Below are positions 45,425 through 54,685 of a DNA stretch of 58,664 nucleotides, one piece after another (the first letter of the stretch is position 1; each line of letters begins with the position of its first letter). Both the position numbers and the translations under genes were made by a program. The notes beneath the pieces were generated by a model. The model worked only from the letters and a program-made list of their open reading frames with translations, did no database searches and was not told the origin of the DNA. Origin of the DNA: Nitrospiraceae bacterium (GTDB lineage Bacteria; Nitrospirota; Thermodesulfovibrionia; UBA6902). Location: the NCBI GenBank assembly GCA_020356065.1, contig CP070632.1:1-58664 (forward strand), in the 5' to 3' direction.

Positions 45425-47038
45425 ATGTCTTTTATGAAACAGAATGTTGAAGGATTATGGCTTCCGCTGTTACATGCACACCTTCCTTTTGTAAAACATC
45501 CTGAATACGAATATTTCCTTGAGGAACAGTGGCTGTTTGAGGCAATTTCCGAATCATACATACCATTGCTTATGAACATGAAGAAACTGCTCGATGATTC
45601 TATCGATTTCCGATTGACAATTTCACTGAGCCCCCCTTTACTGGAGATGTTGTCCGATGAACATCTCATGGATAAATATATCAGCTATCTTGACCGGCTT
45701 ATCAATCTCTCGGCAAAGGAGATAAAGAGACTGAAAGGTGACGTTGCATTCAGGTCTCTTGCAGGTTTCTATCACATCAGATATGCAGAGATCAAGGCAT
45801 TTTATCTGGAATTTCTGAATCGCGATGTTGTATCTGCCTTCAAACATTTCAACAAGCTGGGTAAGATCGAAATTATCACAAGCTGTGCCACCCATGGATT
45901 GCTCCCACTGCTCAGCGTTAACCCCCTGTCGGTGGAGGCACAGATCCGCATTGCAGTTGATGATCATTATAAATTGTTCGGACAATCCACAAAAGGTATC
46001 TGGCTGCCGGAATGTGCTTATTACGAGGGTCTTGACAGGCTTCTCGCTAAATACGGGATAAGGTTTTTCTTCCTTGATTCCCACGGGTTGATGCATGGTT
46101 CCCCCTCTCCCAGGTACGGGGTGTATGCCCCGGTTTATACGGAAAGCGGTATTGCCGCATTTGGCAGGGATATGCAGTCATCACGTCAGGTCTGGAGTGC
46201 TGAGGAGGGTTATCCTGGTGACTGGTATTATCGTGACTTTTACCGGGATGCCGGGTTTGACCTGGATTATGACTATATTAAACCTTATATAAGCCCTGAT
46301 GGTAGCAGAGTATTTACCGGCATTAAATACCACAGGATAACCGGCAAGGGGGATCACAAGGAGCCGTATGATCCGGTAAAGGCGATGGACAGGGCAAAAA
46401 TGCATGCCCGGCATTTCTGCACTGAACGGAAAAAACAGTTGCAGGCTCTTGGTGTGCTTATGGACAGGCCGCCCGTTGTCGTGTCTCCCTATGATGCTGA
46501 ACTTTTCGGGCACTGGTGGTTTGAAGGCCCTGATTTTCTCTATTATGTTTTTAGGGAAATGAATGAACAGAAATCGATACATGCCTGTACCCCGTCCGAG
46601 TATCTGAAGAGTTGTCCCCAAAACCAGGTCATTTCTCCATGTCCCACGTCATGGGGTGACAAGGGGTATTATGATCCTTGGCTGAATAAAGAGAATGACT
46701 GGATGTACAGACACATCCACCATATGGCTAAAAAAATGGAGAATCTCGCTGGGAAATATGTTAATGAGACAGATGACATTAATGTGAGATGCCTGAAACA
46801 GCTGTCAAGGGAACTGCTCCTTGCCCAGAGCAGCGACTGGGCCTTCTTAATCACCACAGAAACGGCGAAGGAATATTCCATAAAGAGGTTGAAAGAGCAT
46901 ATCGGCAATTTTAATATGCTTCATGAGGCACTTGAGTCAGGAAAAGTGGATGAGGTGCAGCTTGAAATGATTGAGAAGAAAAATTCTATCTTCGGGGAGC
47001 TGGACTTCAGGGTATATTCCAATCTGGAAACTTCATAA
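45425..47038 (+). CDS. GH57 1,4-alpha-glucan branching enzyme type, copy 2
   Basis: 537 residues and a clear paralogue of the 24557 gene along its full length: LHAHLPFVKHPEYEYFLEEQW against LHAHLPYVRHPEYDTFLEERW. Nucleophile in GIWLPECAYY (Glu196), acid/base in SPYDAELFGHWW (Asp357). The catalytic spacing equals that of copy 1 within one residue. AAGGTGATCG lies before the ATG. It would add alpha-1,6 branches to glucan in the cytosol. Having GlgB as well makes three branching-type enzymes in the window. Confidence 0.92.
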   Translation: MSFMKQNVEGLWLPLLHAHLPFVKHPEYEYFLEEQWLFEAISESYIPLLMNMKKLLDDSIDFRLTISLSPPLLEMLSDEHLMDKYISYLDRLINLSAKEIKRLKGDVAFRSLAGFYHIRYAEIKAFYLEFLNRDVVSAFKHFNKLGKIEIITSCATHGLLPLLSVNPLSVEAQIRIAVDDHYKLFGQSTKGIWLPECAYYEGLDRLLAKYGIRFFFLDSHGLMHGSPSPRYGVYAPVYTESGIAAFGRDMQSSRQVWSAEEGYPGDWYYRDFYRDAGFDLDYDYIKPYISPDGSRVFTGIKYHRITGKGDHKEPYDPVKAMDRAKMHARHFCTERKKQLQALGVLMDRPPVVVSPYDAELFGHWWFEGPDFLYYVFREMNEQKSIHACTPSEYLKSCPQNQVISPCPTSWGDKGYYDPWLNKENDWMYRHIHHMAKKMENLAGKYVNETDDINVRCLKQLSRELLLAQSSDWAFLITTETAKEYSIKRLKEHIGNFNMLHEALESGKVDEVQLEMIEKKNSIFGELDFRVYSNLETS

Positions 47039-47044
47039 GTAACA

Positions 47045-49087
47045 TTACGTCTTTCCGATCTGGTCCCAGGCCAGAACTGTTTTATCGGTTTCTGATGCTC
47101 TTTTTGAAACGGTTTTTTTGACAGGCTTCTTTTTACGTGGTTTTTTTCTCACCGGCTTTAATATTACTGCTCCGAGAGGCGGTATGCTGAGATTTAAAGA
47201 AAATTCCTTTCCATCCCAGGCAACCGGTTCTGCCAGTACCTTTCCATAGTTTCCTATGTTACCTCCCCAATACCTATCTGAATCACTGTTAAGGATTTCT
47301 TCATAAAAGCCTCCCCCGGGGACAGCAACTCTGTAATCATGCCGCGGCACAGGTGTAAAGTTTATGATAAATATAATGCAATTAAATGAGTCTCTGGATT
47401 TTCTGATAAACGATATGATACTGTTTTCGTAATCACTGAAATTTATCCACTCAAAACCCGAATCTGAAAAATCATTCTCATATAATGCGGGCTCGCTTTT
47501 ATATAGGTGGTTCAGGTCTCTCAACCAGTTCTGTATACCTGTATGAGCAGGATAAGCAAGGAGATCCCATTCAAGAGCTTCATCATGGTTCCATTCCTTC
47601 CACTGTCCGATTTCTCCACCCATGAAGATCAATTTTTTTCCGGGGTGGCCGTACATGTAGGCAAAAAGAATCCTGAGATTCGCAAATTTCTGCCACTCGT
47701 CACCGGGCATCTTGCCAATAAGTGATTTCTTCCTGTGAACGACCTCATCGTGGGAAAGAGGAAGGACAAAATTTTCGGAAAAGGCATACCAGAGGCTGAA
47801 TGTAAGCTGGTCGTGATGATATTTCTTATGAACTGGTTTCATGGATGCGTATTTCAAGGTATCATGCATCCATCCCATGTTCCATTTCATGCCAAATCCA
47901 AGTCCCCCCAGGTGCGTCGGCCTTGATACCATGGGCCATGCCGTGGACTCCTCGGCTATGGTCTGCACATCAGGATAGCCTGAATAAACCGCTTCATTAA
48001 GGCGTTTGAGAAAACTTATGGCTTCAAGGTTTTCGTTTCCGCCATATTCATTGGGGATCCATTCCCCCTGTTTTCTCGCATAATCAAGATAGAGCATGGA
48101 AGCAACAGCATCGACCCTTAATCCATCGATATGGTATTTATCAAGCCAGTACAGTGCACTGCTGATGAGAAAGCTTTTTACTTCATTTCTGCCGTAGTTG
48201 AAAATATAACTCTTCCACTCGGGATGGTATCCTTTTTTCGGGTCTTGATGTTCGTACAGATAGGTTCCGTCAAAATATGACAGTCCATGCTGGTCAGAGG
48301 GAAAGTGAGAAGGGACCCAGTCAAGGATGACGCCTATATTTTTTTGATGCAGGCAATCAATAAGGTACATCAGGTCCTGTGGTGTCCCGTATCTGCTCGT
48401 GGGAGCAAAAAAACCGGTGCACTGATATCCCCAGGAACCATAGAAGGGGTGTTCCATTATGGGCATAAGCTCAAGATGGGTAAAACCCATTTTTTTTGCG
48501 TAATCTACTAGCTTATGAGCGATTTCTCTGTATGTTAAACGGCTTTTGGTATTGTCATGATGTCTTCGCCAGGAACCGACATGAACTTCATAAATCGATA
48601 TAGGGGAATCAAGCGCATTGATTTTCCTCCTCTTTGCCATCCAGTTACTGTCCTTCCACGTGTAATCCAGTTCCCAGACAACAGAGGCTGTTTTCGGTGC
48701 CCGTTCCCAGTAATAGGCAAAGGGATCACCCTTTTCCACACTGTATTTATTGAATTTTGAAACGATATGATATTTATAGATATCACCCTTTTGTATTCCG
48801 GGTATAAAGCATTCCCATATACCTGAATCATCTTCTCTCAGTGAAAGTCTGTGAGTATCCCTGCTCCATCCATTGAAGTCTCCCTGTACAGCGACATTTT
48901 TTGCGTTCGGGGCCCATACAGAAAAATAATAGCCCTTTTTCCCGTTGACAACAGCAGGGTGAGAGCCGAGTTTATCGTATAGTCTGAAGTGGTTGCCTTC
49001 TTTAAAAAGATATATGTCATGTTCCGAAAAGAGGCTTATGTCTGACTGTACAGTATTCTTCATAATTAATGAAAAGCCTGATAGCAT
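47045..49087 (-). CDS. glgB: 1,4-alpha-glucan branching enzyme (GH13)
   Basis: About 680 residues. N-terminal CBM48 (YYFSVWAPNAKNVAVQGDFNGW), the GH13 barrel with the nucleophile in GLRVDAVASM (Asp326) and acid/base in TIAEEST (Glu379), LSHDEVVH, and a C-terminal sheet. Unusual is the last 45 residues: a Lys/Arg-rich tail (KPVRKKPRKKKPVKKTVSKRA) not typical of GlgB. The start may be the ATG at 49063 (MKNTVQSD). The gene is convergent with the GH57 gene, six bases apart. Confidence 0.95.
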   Translation of the reverse strand: MLSGFSLIMKNTVQSDISLFSEHDIYLFKEGNHFRLYDKLGSHPAVVNGKKGYYFSVWAPNAKNVAVQGDFNGWSRDTHRLSLREDDSGIWECFIPGIQKGDIYKYHIVSKFNKYSVEKGDPFAYYWERAPKTASVVWELDYTWKDSNWMAKRRKINALDSPISIYEVHVGSWRRHHDNTKSRLTYREIAHKLVDYAKKMGFTHLELMPIMEHPFYGSWGYQCTGFFAPTSRYGTPQDLMYLIDCLHQKNIGVILDWVPSHFPSDQHGLSYFDGTYLYEHQDPKKGYHPEWKSYIFNYGRNEVKSFLISSALYWLDKYHIDGLRVDAVASMLYLDYARKQGEWIPNEYGGNENLEAISFLKRLNEAVYSGYPDVQTIAEESTAWPMVSRPTHLGGLGFGMKWNMGWMHDTLKYASMKPVHKKYHHDQLTFSLWYAFSENFVLPLSHDEVVHRKKSLIGKMPGDEWQKFANLRILFAYMYGHPGKKLIFMGGEIGQWKEWNHDEALEWDLLAYPAHTGIQNWLRDLNHLYKSEPALYENDFSDSGFEWINFSDYENSIISFIRKSRDSFNCIIFIINFTPVPRHDYRVAVPGGGFYEEILNSDSDRYWGGNIGNYGKVLAEPVAWDGKEFSLNLSIPPLGAVILKPVRKKPRKKKPVKKTVSKRASETDKTVLAWDQIGKT

Positions 49088-49210
49088 GATCCAGCTATTC
49101 TAAAGGAATCGGCTTAATTATCCGTGTAGATAATAGTATAATTTATCACTAAAAAGATACTTTAAAAACGTGGTTCATACATATAACGTACGTATCAGGA
49201 CAGCATTCAC

Positions 49211-50716
49211 ATGCAAAGCTTAGACTCAGTCATTGCAAATGTAAAAAATCTTCCCTCGTTGCCTACTGTCGCTCTCAAGATCATACAGGAGATTAAAAAT
49301 GATACAGTATCAAATAATGCACTGGCCGAGATAATTTCCTATGATCCGGCACTTACCGCCAAGATTCTGAAGATTGCCAACTCATCATTTTATGCTCTGT
49401 CTAACGGGGTGGAATCCATTGACAGAGCGGTCCAGGTCCTTGGTCAGGAAGCGCTGAAAAACATAGCGCTGTCGTTCGTCATTGTTAAGGGTCTGAAAAG
49501 AAACAATATTGATAACTTTGACCATGGACTCTTCTGGAAGAGGTCTATTACAGCAGCGGTGAGCGCTGAAATGCTTACAACCAGGTTAAATCGGAAGCGC
49601 GAGGATACGTTTGTAATTCCCCTTTTGATGGATATCGGTGTACTTGTAATGTACCTGAGCAGTCCCCAGGAATACCTCAAGGTCTTTGATGATAAGAGGG
49701 TTGCAGGGTTCACCACTGTAGAAGCTGAAAGGGCAGTTTTTGGCTATGACCATCAGGAGCTGGGCAGCAGCATATTACGTAAGTGGAAAATACCTGATAA
49801 TATTTGTCTGCCTATAGCCTTTCATCATAGTCCTGCAGAAAGTCCTGCAGATATCAGGGATCTGGCTGAGATCCTTCAATTAGCTGATTTGGCTTCGTCT
49901 GTGTATCACAGTGACAAGAGCAATGAGAAGATAGCAGAGTTAAAAGTTATGTTGAAAGAGAAAATGGACAAACGTGATGATGAGGTCAGTCAGTTTATCG
50001 ACAGAATCGCAGAAAAAACAATAGAAGTTCTCGGGTCTTTTGAGATTGATCCAGGGGATATGAAACCCTACTCAGAGATACTTGAAGAGGCCAATGCAGA
50101 ACTCGGCAAAATGAACCTGTCTTACGAGCAGCTGGTCATGCAACTTAAACAGGAAAAAAGTAAAGTTGAGAGCCTAGCCACAGACCTGAAAAATGCAAAT
50201 GAAAAGCTCCGTGGCCTGGCATTTGAAGACGGACTTACAGGACTATTTAACCGCAGGTACTTTCAAGAGCATTTTGAACGGGAAATAAGCAGGGTGGACA
50301 GGTACTCCCATCTCCTTTCGCTTATCATGATGGATATAGACCACTTCAAGAAAATTAATGATACATATGGACATCAACAGGGTGACATCGTGCTGCAATT
50401 AGTTGCGAATGTTCTTAATGATTCAATTAGAAGACCAGACATTGCAGCGCGTTATGGAGGTGAAGAGTTTGCGCTCATACTTCCGGAAACAGACCTGAAA
50501 TGGGCGCTGGTTCTTGCCGAAAGAATAAGGAAGTTTATTGAAGAACTGGAAATAAAAATTGACGACCAGGTACTGAAGGTAACGATAAGTCTTGGTATTA
50601 CTTCCTACGATCCTGCAAAGGGAAGGAAAAAGAAGGAAGAGATAATTGAAGCTGCTGACAGCGCTCTGTATAATTCCAAAAACACCGGCAGAAACAAGCT
50701 GAGCATAGCCCAGTAA
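49211..50716 (+). CDS. HDOD and GGDEF protein (diguanylate cyclase)
   Basis: 501 residues. An N-terminal HDOD domain (about 10-210; LPSLPTVALKIIQEIKND, KILKIANSSFYAL) and a short coiled linker (about 285-335) lead to a GGDEF domain with the active-site motif GGEEF (416-420) and the product-inhibition site RRPD exactly five residues before it (407-410). Active synthesis of c-di-GMP with feedback is expected. HDOD links signalling to regulation; the input signal is unknown. Confidence 0.93.
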   Translation: MQSLDSVIANVKNLPSLPTVALKIIQEIKNDTVSNNALAEIISYDPALTAKILKIANSSFYALSNGVESIDRAVQVLGQEALKNIALSFVIVKGLKRNNIDNFDHGLFWKRSITAAVSAEMLTTRLNRKREDTFVIPLLMDIGVLVMYLSSPQEYLKVFDDKRVAGFTTVEAERAVFGYDHQELGSSILRKWKIPDNICLPIAFHHSPAESPADIRDLAEILQLADLASSVYHSDKSNEKIAELKVMLKEKMDKRDDEVSQFIDRIAEKTIEVLGSFEIDPGDMKPYSEILEEANAELGKMNLSYEQLVMQLKQEKSKVESLATDLKNANEKLRGLAFEDGLTGLFNRRYFQEHFEREISRVDRYSHLLSLIMMDIDHFKKINDTYGHQQGDIVLQLVANVLNDSIRRPDIAARYGGEEFALILPETDLKWALVLAERIRKFIEELEIKIDDQVLKVTISLGITSYDPAKGRKKKEEIIEAADSALYNSKNTGRNKLSIAQ

Positions 50717-50753
50717 AAAACATTCGTTCCCACCTCAGAGACACAGTGTTTTC

Positions 50754-50774
50754 TATCAAAGTTGAATTTCGATA
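50754..50774. repeat. 21-bp palindrome-like element, copy 2
   Basis: Starts TATCAAAGTT and ends ATTTCGATA, three mismatches from the perfect palindrome at 41435-41455. It lies 38 bases past the GGDEF stop and 225 before carB. Confidence 0.5.
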
Positions 50775-50998
50775 TTTAATGACTAACAGATACATTATTC
50801 CCCTCCCTCCATGCTCAATATTTTTGATTAATGTGGTTAGCATGATTCATTTCTACCCTGATATATTTGATGATATATAATGAATTAATCCAACGAAAAA
50901 GTTTTATTCCTGCTATTATTATGTAATCTTTTTTCATCGACGTAACAGGTATAACGAGTCTAAAATAAAATATCAATTTTATTGTAAGGAGGAGGTCT

Positions 50999-53900
50999 AT
51001 GCCCAGACGTGAAGACATCAAAAAGGTGATGATCATTGGTTCAGGCCCTATCGTGATCGGTCAGGCGTGTGAATTTGATTATTCAGGGACACAGGCCTGC
51101 AAGGCCCTGAGAAATCTCGGCTATGAAATAGTCCTTGTCAACTCTAATCCAGCCACAATCATGACCGACCCGGGCATAGCTGATGTTACATATATCGAAC
51201 CCCTTACTCTTGAATATATGACTGATATCATCGAAAAGGAGCGACCTGATGCATTACTTCCTAATCTTGGAGGTCAGACAGGACTGAACCTTTCATCGGA
51301 GCTTGCTAAAACAGGGGTACTCGATAAATATGGTGTCAAAGTGATAGGCGTGAATATTGATGCGATCAAGCGGGGTGAAGACCGTCAGGAGTTCAAGGAT
51401 ACCATGGACCGTCTGGGCATTGAAATGCCAAATAGCAAAATAGCTCAATCTGTAGAAGAAGCTGAAAGAATTGTTGAGGAACTCGGCTTTCCCGTTGTGA
51501 TCAGGCCTGCCTATACCATGGGCGGTACCGGAGGAGGGCATGTCTACAATCTTGAAGAGCTGAGGACCGTAGTAAACCGGGGATTGTCAGTCAGTCTTGT
51601 CCATCAGGTACTGGTTGAAGAATCCGTTATTGGTTGGGAAGAGCTGGAACTTGAGGTCGTGCGTGATGCAAAAAACCAGAAAATAACCGTCTGCTTTATT
51701 GAAAACGTCGATGCCATGGGAGTGCATACCGGTGATTCTTACTGCACGGCACCCATGTTGACAATTTCACCTGAACTGCAGGAGCGTCTGCAAAAGTATT
51801 CCTACGACATCGTCGACGCAATTGAGGTCATTGGCGGTACCAATATCCAGTTTGCCCATAATCCTGAAACGGGAAGGGTGGTGGTTATAGAGATTAATCC
51901 CAGGACATCACGTTCTTCCGCTCTTGCTTCAAAGGCCACAGGGTTTCCTATAGCTCTTGTCTCATCCATGCTTGCCGGAGGGCTGACAATGGATGAGATC
52001 CCTTACTGGAGGGATGGCACGCTTGAAAAATATACCCCTTCAGGTGAGTATGTTGTCGTTAAATTCGCGAGATGGGCATTCGAAAAATTCAAGGGAGTTG
52101 AAGATAAACTCGGCACCCAGATGAGGGCTGTCGGAGAAGTTATGAGTATTGGAAAAAATTATAAAGAGGCATTTCAAAAATCGATTCGATCTCTTGAAAA
52201 CGGACGCTATGGACTTGGCTTTGCAAAGGACTTTCATGAGAAATCCCTGAGTGACCTCATGGACATGCTTATGGAGCCATCCAGTGAACGTCAGTTTATC
52301 ATGTACGAGGCGCTGAGAAAAGGTGCTGACATAGATGAACTGCATGATAAGACATATATCAAAAGGTGGTTTATCGAACAGATGAAAGAGCTGGTGGATC
52401 TCGAAGAAAACCTGCTGGCACATAAGGGGCATATGCCACCTGACGTGCTTTTCATTCAGGCAAAAAAAGACGGTTTTGCCGACAAATATTTATCAATGAT
52501 ACTGGGAGTCTCAGAAGAGAATATCCGTAACAAAAGGTGTTCTCTGGGAATGGTTGAGGCATGGGAACCTGTTCCGGTCAGCGGTGTTGAGAATGCGGCT
52601 TACTATTATTCAACATATAATGCTCCAGACAAGGTTGATGTGAGTTCAAACCGCAAGATCATGGTGCTCGGCGGAGGCCCTAACCGTATTGGACAGGGGA
52701 TAGAGTTTGATTACTGCTGCGTCCATACGGCCTTTGCCCTTCGTGATGAAGGGTATGAGACAGTGATGGTCAATTGCAATCCGGAGACAGTGTCCACAGA
52801 CTATGATACGTCAGACAAACTTTATTTTGAACCTTTGACGGTTGAAGATGTACTTGCGATATATGAAAAGGAAAAGCCTGAGGGTGTTGTTGTGCAGTTT
52901 GGAGGACAGACCCCTTTGAACATAGCAGCGGAACTTGAATCATCAGGGGTGAAGATACTCGGTACCAGTCCTGATACGATCGACCTAGCGGAAGACCGTG
53001 ACCGGTTCCGTAAGATTATGGAAGACCTGAACATACCGCAGGCAAAATCCGGGATGGCCGGAAGTGTCAACGAGGCTTTTGCTATAGCAGAGGGGATAGG
53101 GTATCCGCTTATTGTCCGGCCCTCATATGTACTTGGCGGGCGCGCCATGGAAGTTGTCTATGACGAAGAGATGCTGCAGGAATATGTTTCTGCCGCTGTG
53201 GACATGTCACCTGAACGGCCTATCCTGATTGAACAGTTTCTGGAAAATGCGATAGAGGCTGAAGCTGATGCCATATCTGATGGCACGGATGCCTTTGTTC
53301 CAGCAGTTATGGAACATATTGAGCTTGCGGGTGTCCATTCAGGGGATTCGGCCTGTGTTATTCCTCCTGTCAGCATCGCTCAAAAGCATATAGACACAAT
53401 TGAGGAATATACCAAAAAGATAGCGGTGGAATTAAATGTAGTTGGGCTGATGAATATCCAGTATGCCATTGCCGATGACATTGTGTATGTTCTCGAGGCA
53501 AATCCCAGGGCGAGCCGCACTGTTCCTCTGGTAAGCAAGGTATGCAATATTCCGATGGCCCGATACGCGACACAGATTATGCTTGGAAAAAAATTAAGCG
53601 ACCTTGAGCTCTCGCATAAAAAAATTCCGCATTTCGGTGTAAAGGAGGCTGTTTTCCCGTTCAACATGTTCCCCGAGGTAGACCCCCTGCTTGGTCCTGA
53701 GATGCGTTCAACCGGAGAAGTGCTGGGTATGGCCGGTGATTCAGGAAGGGCCTTTTACAAGGCTCAGGAGGCCACCAAGTTGAAACTTCCTCTGGAAGGG
53801 GCTGTTCTCATTTCTGTATCCCGAAGAGACAGGGCAGGTGTAATCGAAGCGGTACAGGAATTTAAAAAAGCCGGTTTTACTATCAAGGCCACAAAGGGAA

Positions 53901-54199
53901 CCTGTAAGTATCTGGCTGATAATGGAATAGAAACCGAAGAAATTCTAAAACTTCATGAAGGCCGTCCTAATCTCATTGACGCAATTGAAAATGGGGAAAT
54001 ACAGCTCGTGATTAACACACCAATCGGCAAACGCAGCGCAAAGGATGATTCGTACATACGTAAGACAGCGATCAAACATAGCCTGCCTTACATAACCTCA
54101 ACTGCTGCTGCCATCGCTGCTGCCAGGGGGATAACGGCATGTCGTGAGAAAAAGACTGAGATCAAAAGTCTTCAGGAATATCACGCAGATATATCTTAG
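50999..54199 (+). CDS. carB: Carbamoyl-phosphate synthase large subunit
   Basis: Makes carbamoyl phosphate from bicarbonate, ammonia (from CarA) and two ATP, for pyrimidine and arginine synthesis. 1066 residues: two homologous ATP-grasp halves (GSGPIVIGQACEFDYSGTQACKALR and LGGGPNRIGQGIEFDYCCVH), then the MGS-like allosteric domain (about 940-1066). A very strong AAGGAGGAGG precedes the ATG. carA is not adjacent. A weak hairpin with TTTTTT lies after the stop. Confidence 0.97.
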   Translation: MPRREDIKKVMIIGSGPIVIGQACEFDYSGTQACKALRNLGYEIVLVNSNPATIMTDPGIADVTYIEPLTLEYMTDIIEKERPDALLPNLGGQTGLNLSSELAKTGVLDKYGVKVIGVNIDAIKRGEDRQEFKDTMDRLGIEMPNSKIAQSVEEAERIVEELGFPVVIRPAYTMGGTGGGHVYNLEELRTVVNRGLSVSLVHQVLVEESVIGWEELELEVVRDAKNQKITVCFIENVDAMGVHTGDSYCTAPMLTISPELQERLQKYSYDIVDAIEVIGGTNIQFAHNPETGRVVVIEINPRTSRSSALASKATGFPIALVSSMLAGGLTMDEIPYWRDGTLEKYTPSGEYVVVKFARWAFEKFKGVEDKLGTQMRAVGEVMSIGKNYKEAFQKSIRSLENGRYGLGFAKDFHEKSLSDLMDMLMEPSSERQFIMYEALRKGADIDELHDKTYIKRWFIEQMKELVDLEENLLAHKGHMPPDVLFIQAKKDGFADKYLSMILGVSEENIRNKRCSLGMVEAWEPVPVSGVENAAYYYSTYNAPDKVDVSSNRKIMVLGGGPNRIGQGIEFDYCCVHTAFALRDEGYETVMVNCNPETVSTDYDTSDKLYFEPLTVEDVLAIYEKEKPEGVVVQFGGQTPLNIAAELESSGVKILGTSPDTIDLAEDRDRFRKIMEDLNIPQAKSGMAGSVNEAFAIAEGIGYPLIVRPSYVLGGRAMEVVYDEEMLQEYVSAAVDMSPERPILIEQFLENAIEAEADAISDGTDAFVPAVMEHIELAGVHSGDSACVIPPVSIAQKHIDTIEEYTKKIAVELNVVGLMNIQYAIADDIVYVLEANPRASRTVPLVSKVCNIPMARYATQIMLGKKLSDLELSHKKIPHFGVKEAVFPFNMFPEVDPLLGPEMRSTGEVLGMAGDSGRAFYKAQEATKLKLPLEGAVLISVSRRDRAGVIEAVQEFKKAGFTIKATKGTCKYLADNGIETEEILKLHEGRPNLIDAIENGEIQLVINTPIGKRSAKDDSYIRKTAIKHSLPYITSTAAAIAAARGITACREKKTEIKSLQEYHADIS

Positions 54200-54217
54200 A
54201 TGAGATAAGAGTTTTTT
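54194..54217 (+). terminator. Weak terminator after carB
   Basis: TCTTA (54194-54198) pairs with TAAGA (54206-54210), then GTTTTTT. The stem is only five base pairs. Confidence 0.35.
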
Positions 54218-54420
54218 ATACGAATTAAGTTCAGGTAGTTGACTAATTATGAATAATTCACTCAGCCCCTTGATATCGATGATACTTATAAAGAGTCAAT
54301 GAACTGCGAGGATGAAAAGATTATGGCTAAAACTTATAAAGAGTGAAAATTGCCATCCTAAATCAATTATGAAGCTACTGTGCGAGAACTATTGTTTTTG
54401 CTACCTTGCGGCTGAGAAAG

Positions 54421-54447
54421 AAGGCCCAGGATAAGAACCTGAGCCTT
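54421..54447 (-). terminator. Terminator-like hairpin after the small minus-strand ORF
   Basis: Minus strand AAGGCTCAGG, loop TTCTTAT, CCTGGGCCTT: ten pairs with one G-T, followed by CTTTCTC. It is 20 bases past the stop of the 61-codon ORF, which supports that ORF as real. The rest of 54200-54420 is empty. Confidence 0.6.
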
Positions 54448-54467
54448 CTGGTCTCGATTTGCAGATA

Positions 54468-54653
54468 CTACGACTTATGCATAACGATGTTGCCGCCACC
54501 GATAGTCTGATCCATACCGTTGTCGTAGACAACAATCTCACGACTTTTTTCCTTGCCCTCCTTCTTCCAGAAATAAAGAAAACATTGCTGGTTCTCTGGT
54601 TTATCTGTTAAAATCAAATCCGAAGTTGAAAGAGATTTCTTAATAATAAACAT
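54468..54653 (-). CDS. Small hypothetical protein
   Basis: 61 residues, starting MFIIKKSLSTSDLILTD and ending GGGNIVMHKS. No family recognised; the body (CFLYFWKKEGKEKSREIVVYDNGMDQ) has a natural amino-acid mix. A clean terminator follows. No Shine-Dalgarno is visible before the ATG, which lowers confidence. It is divergent from the interrupted envelope gene, whose promoter it would share. Confidence 0.45.
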   Translation of the reverse strand: MFIIKKSLSTSDLILTDKPENQQCFLYFWKKEGKEKSREIVVYDNGMDQTIGGGNIVMHKS

Positions 54654-54685
54654 CGTAACTAATACTGAAAGGAAGGCGAATAATA

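Noticed and set aside
51293-53667. Antisense frames inside carB
   Set aside because: They are overlaps of a complete conserved gene, with no own start signals.
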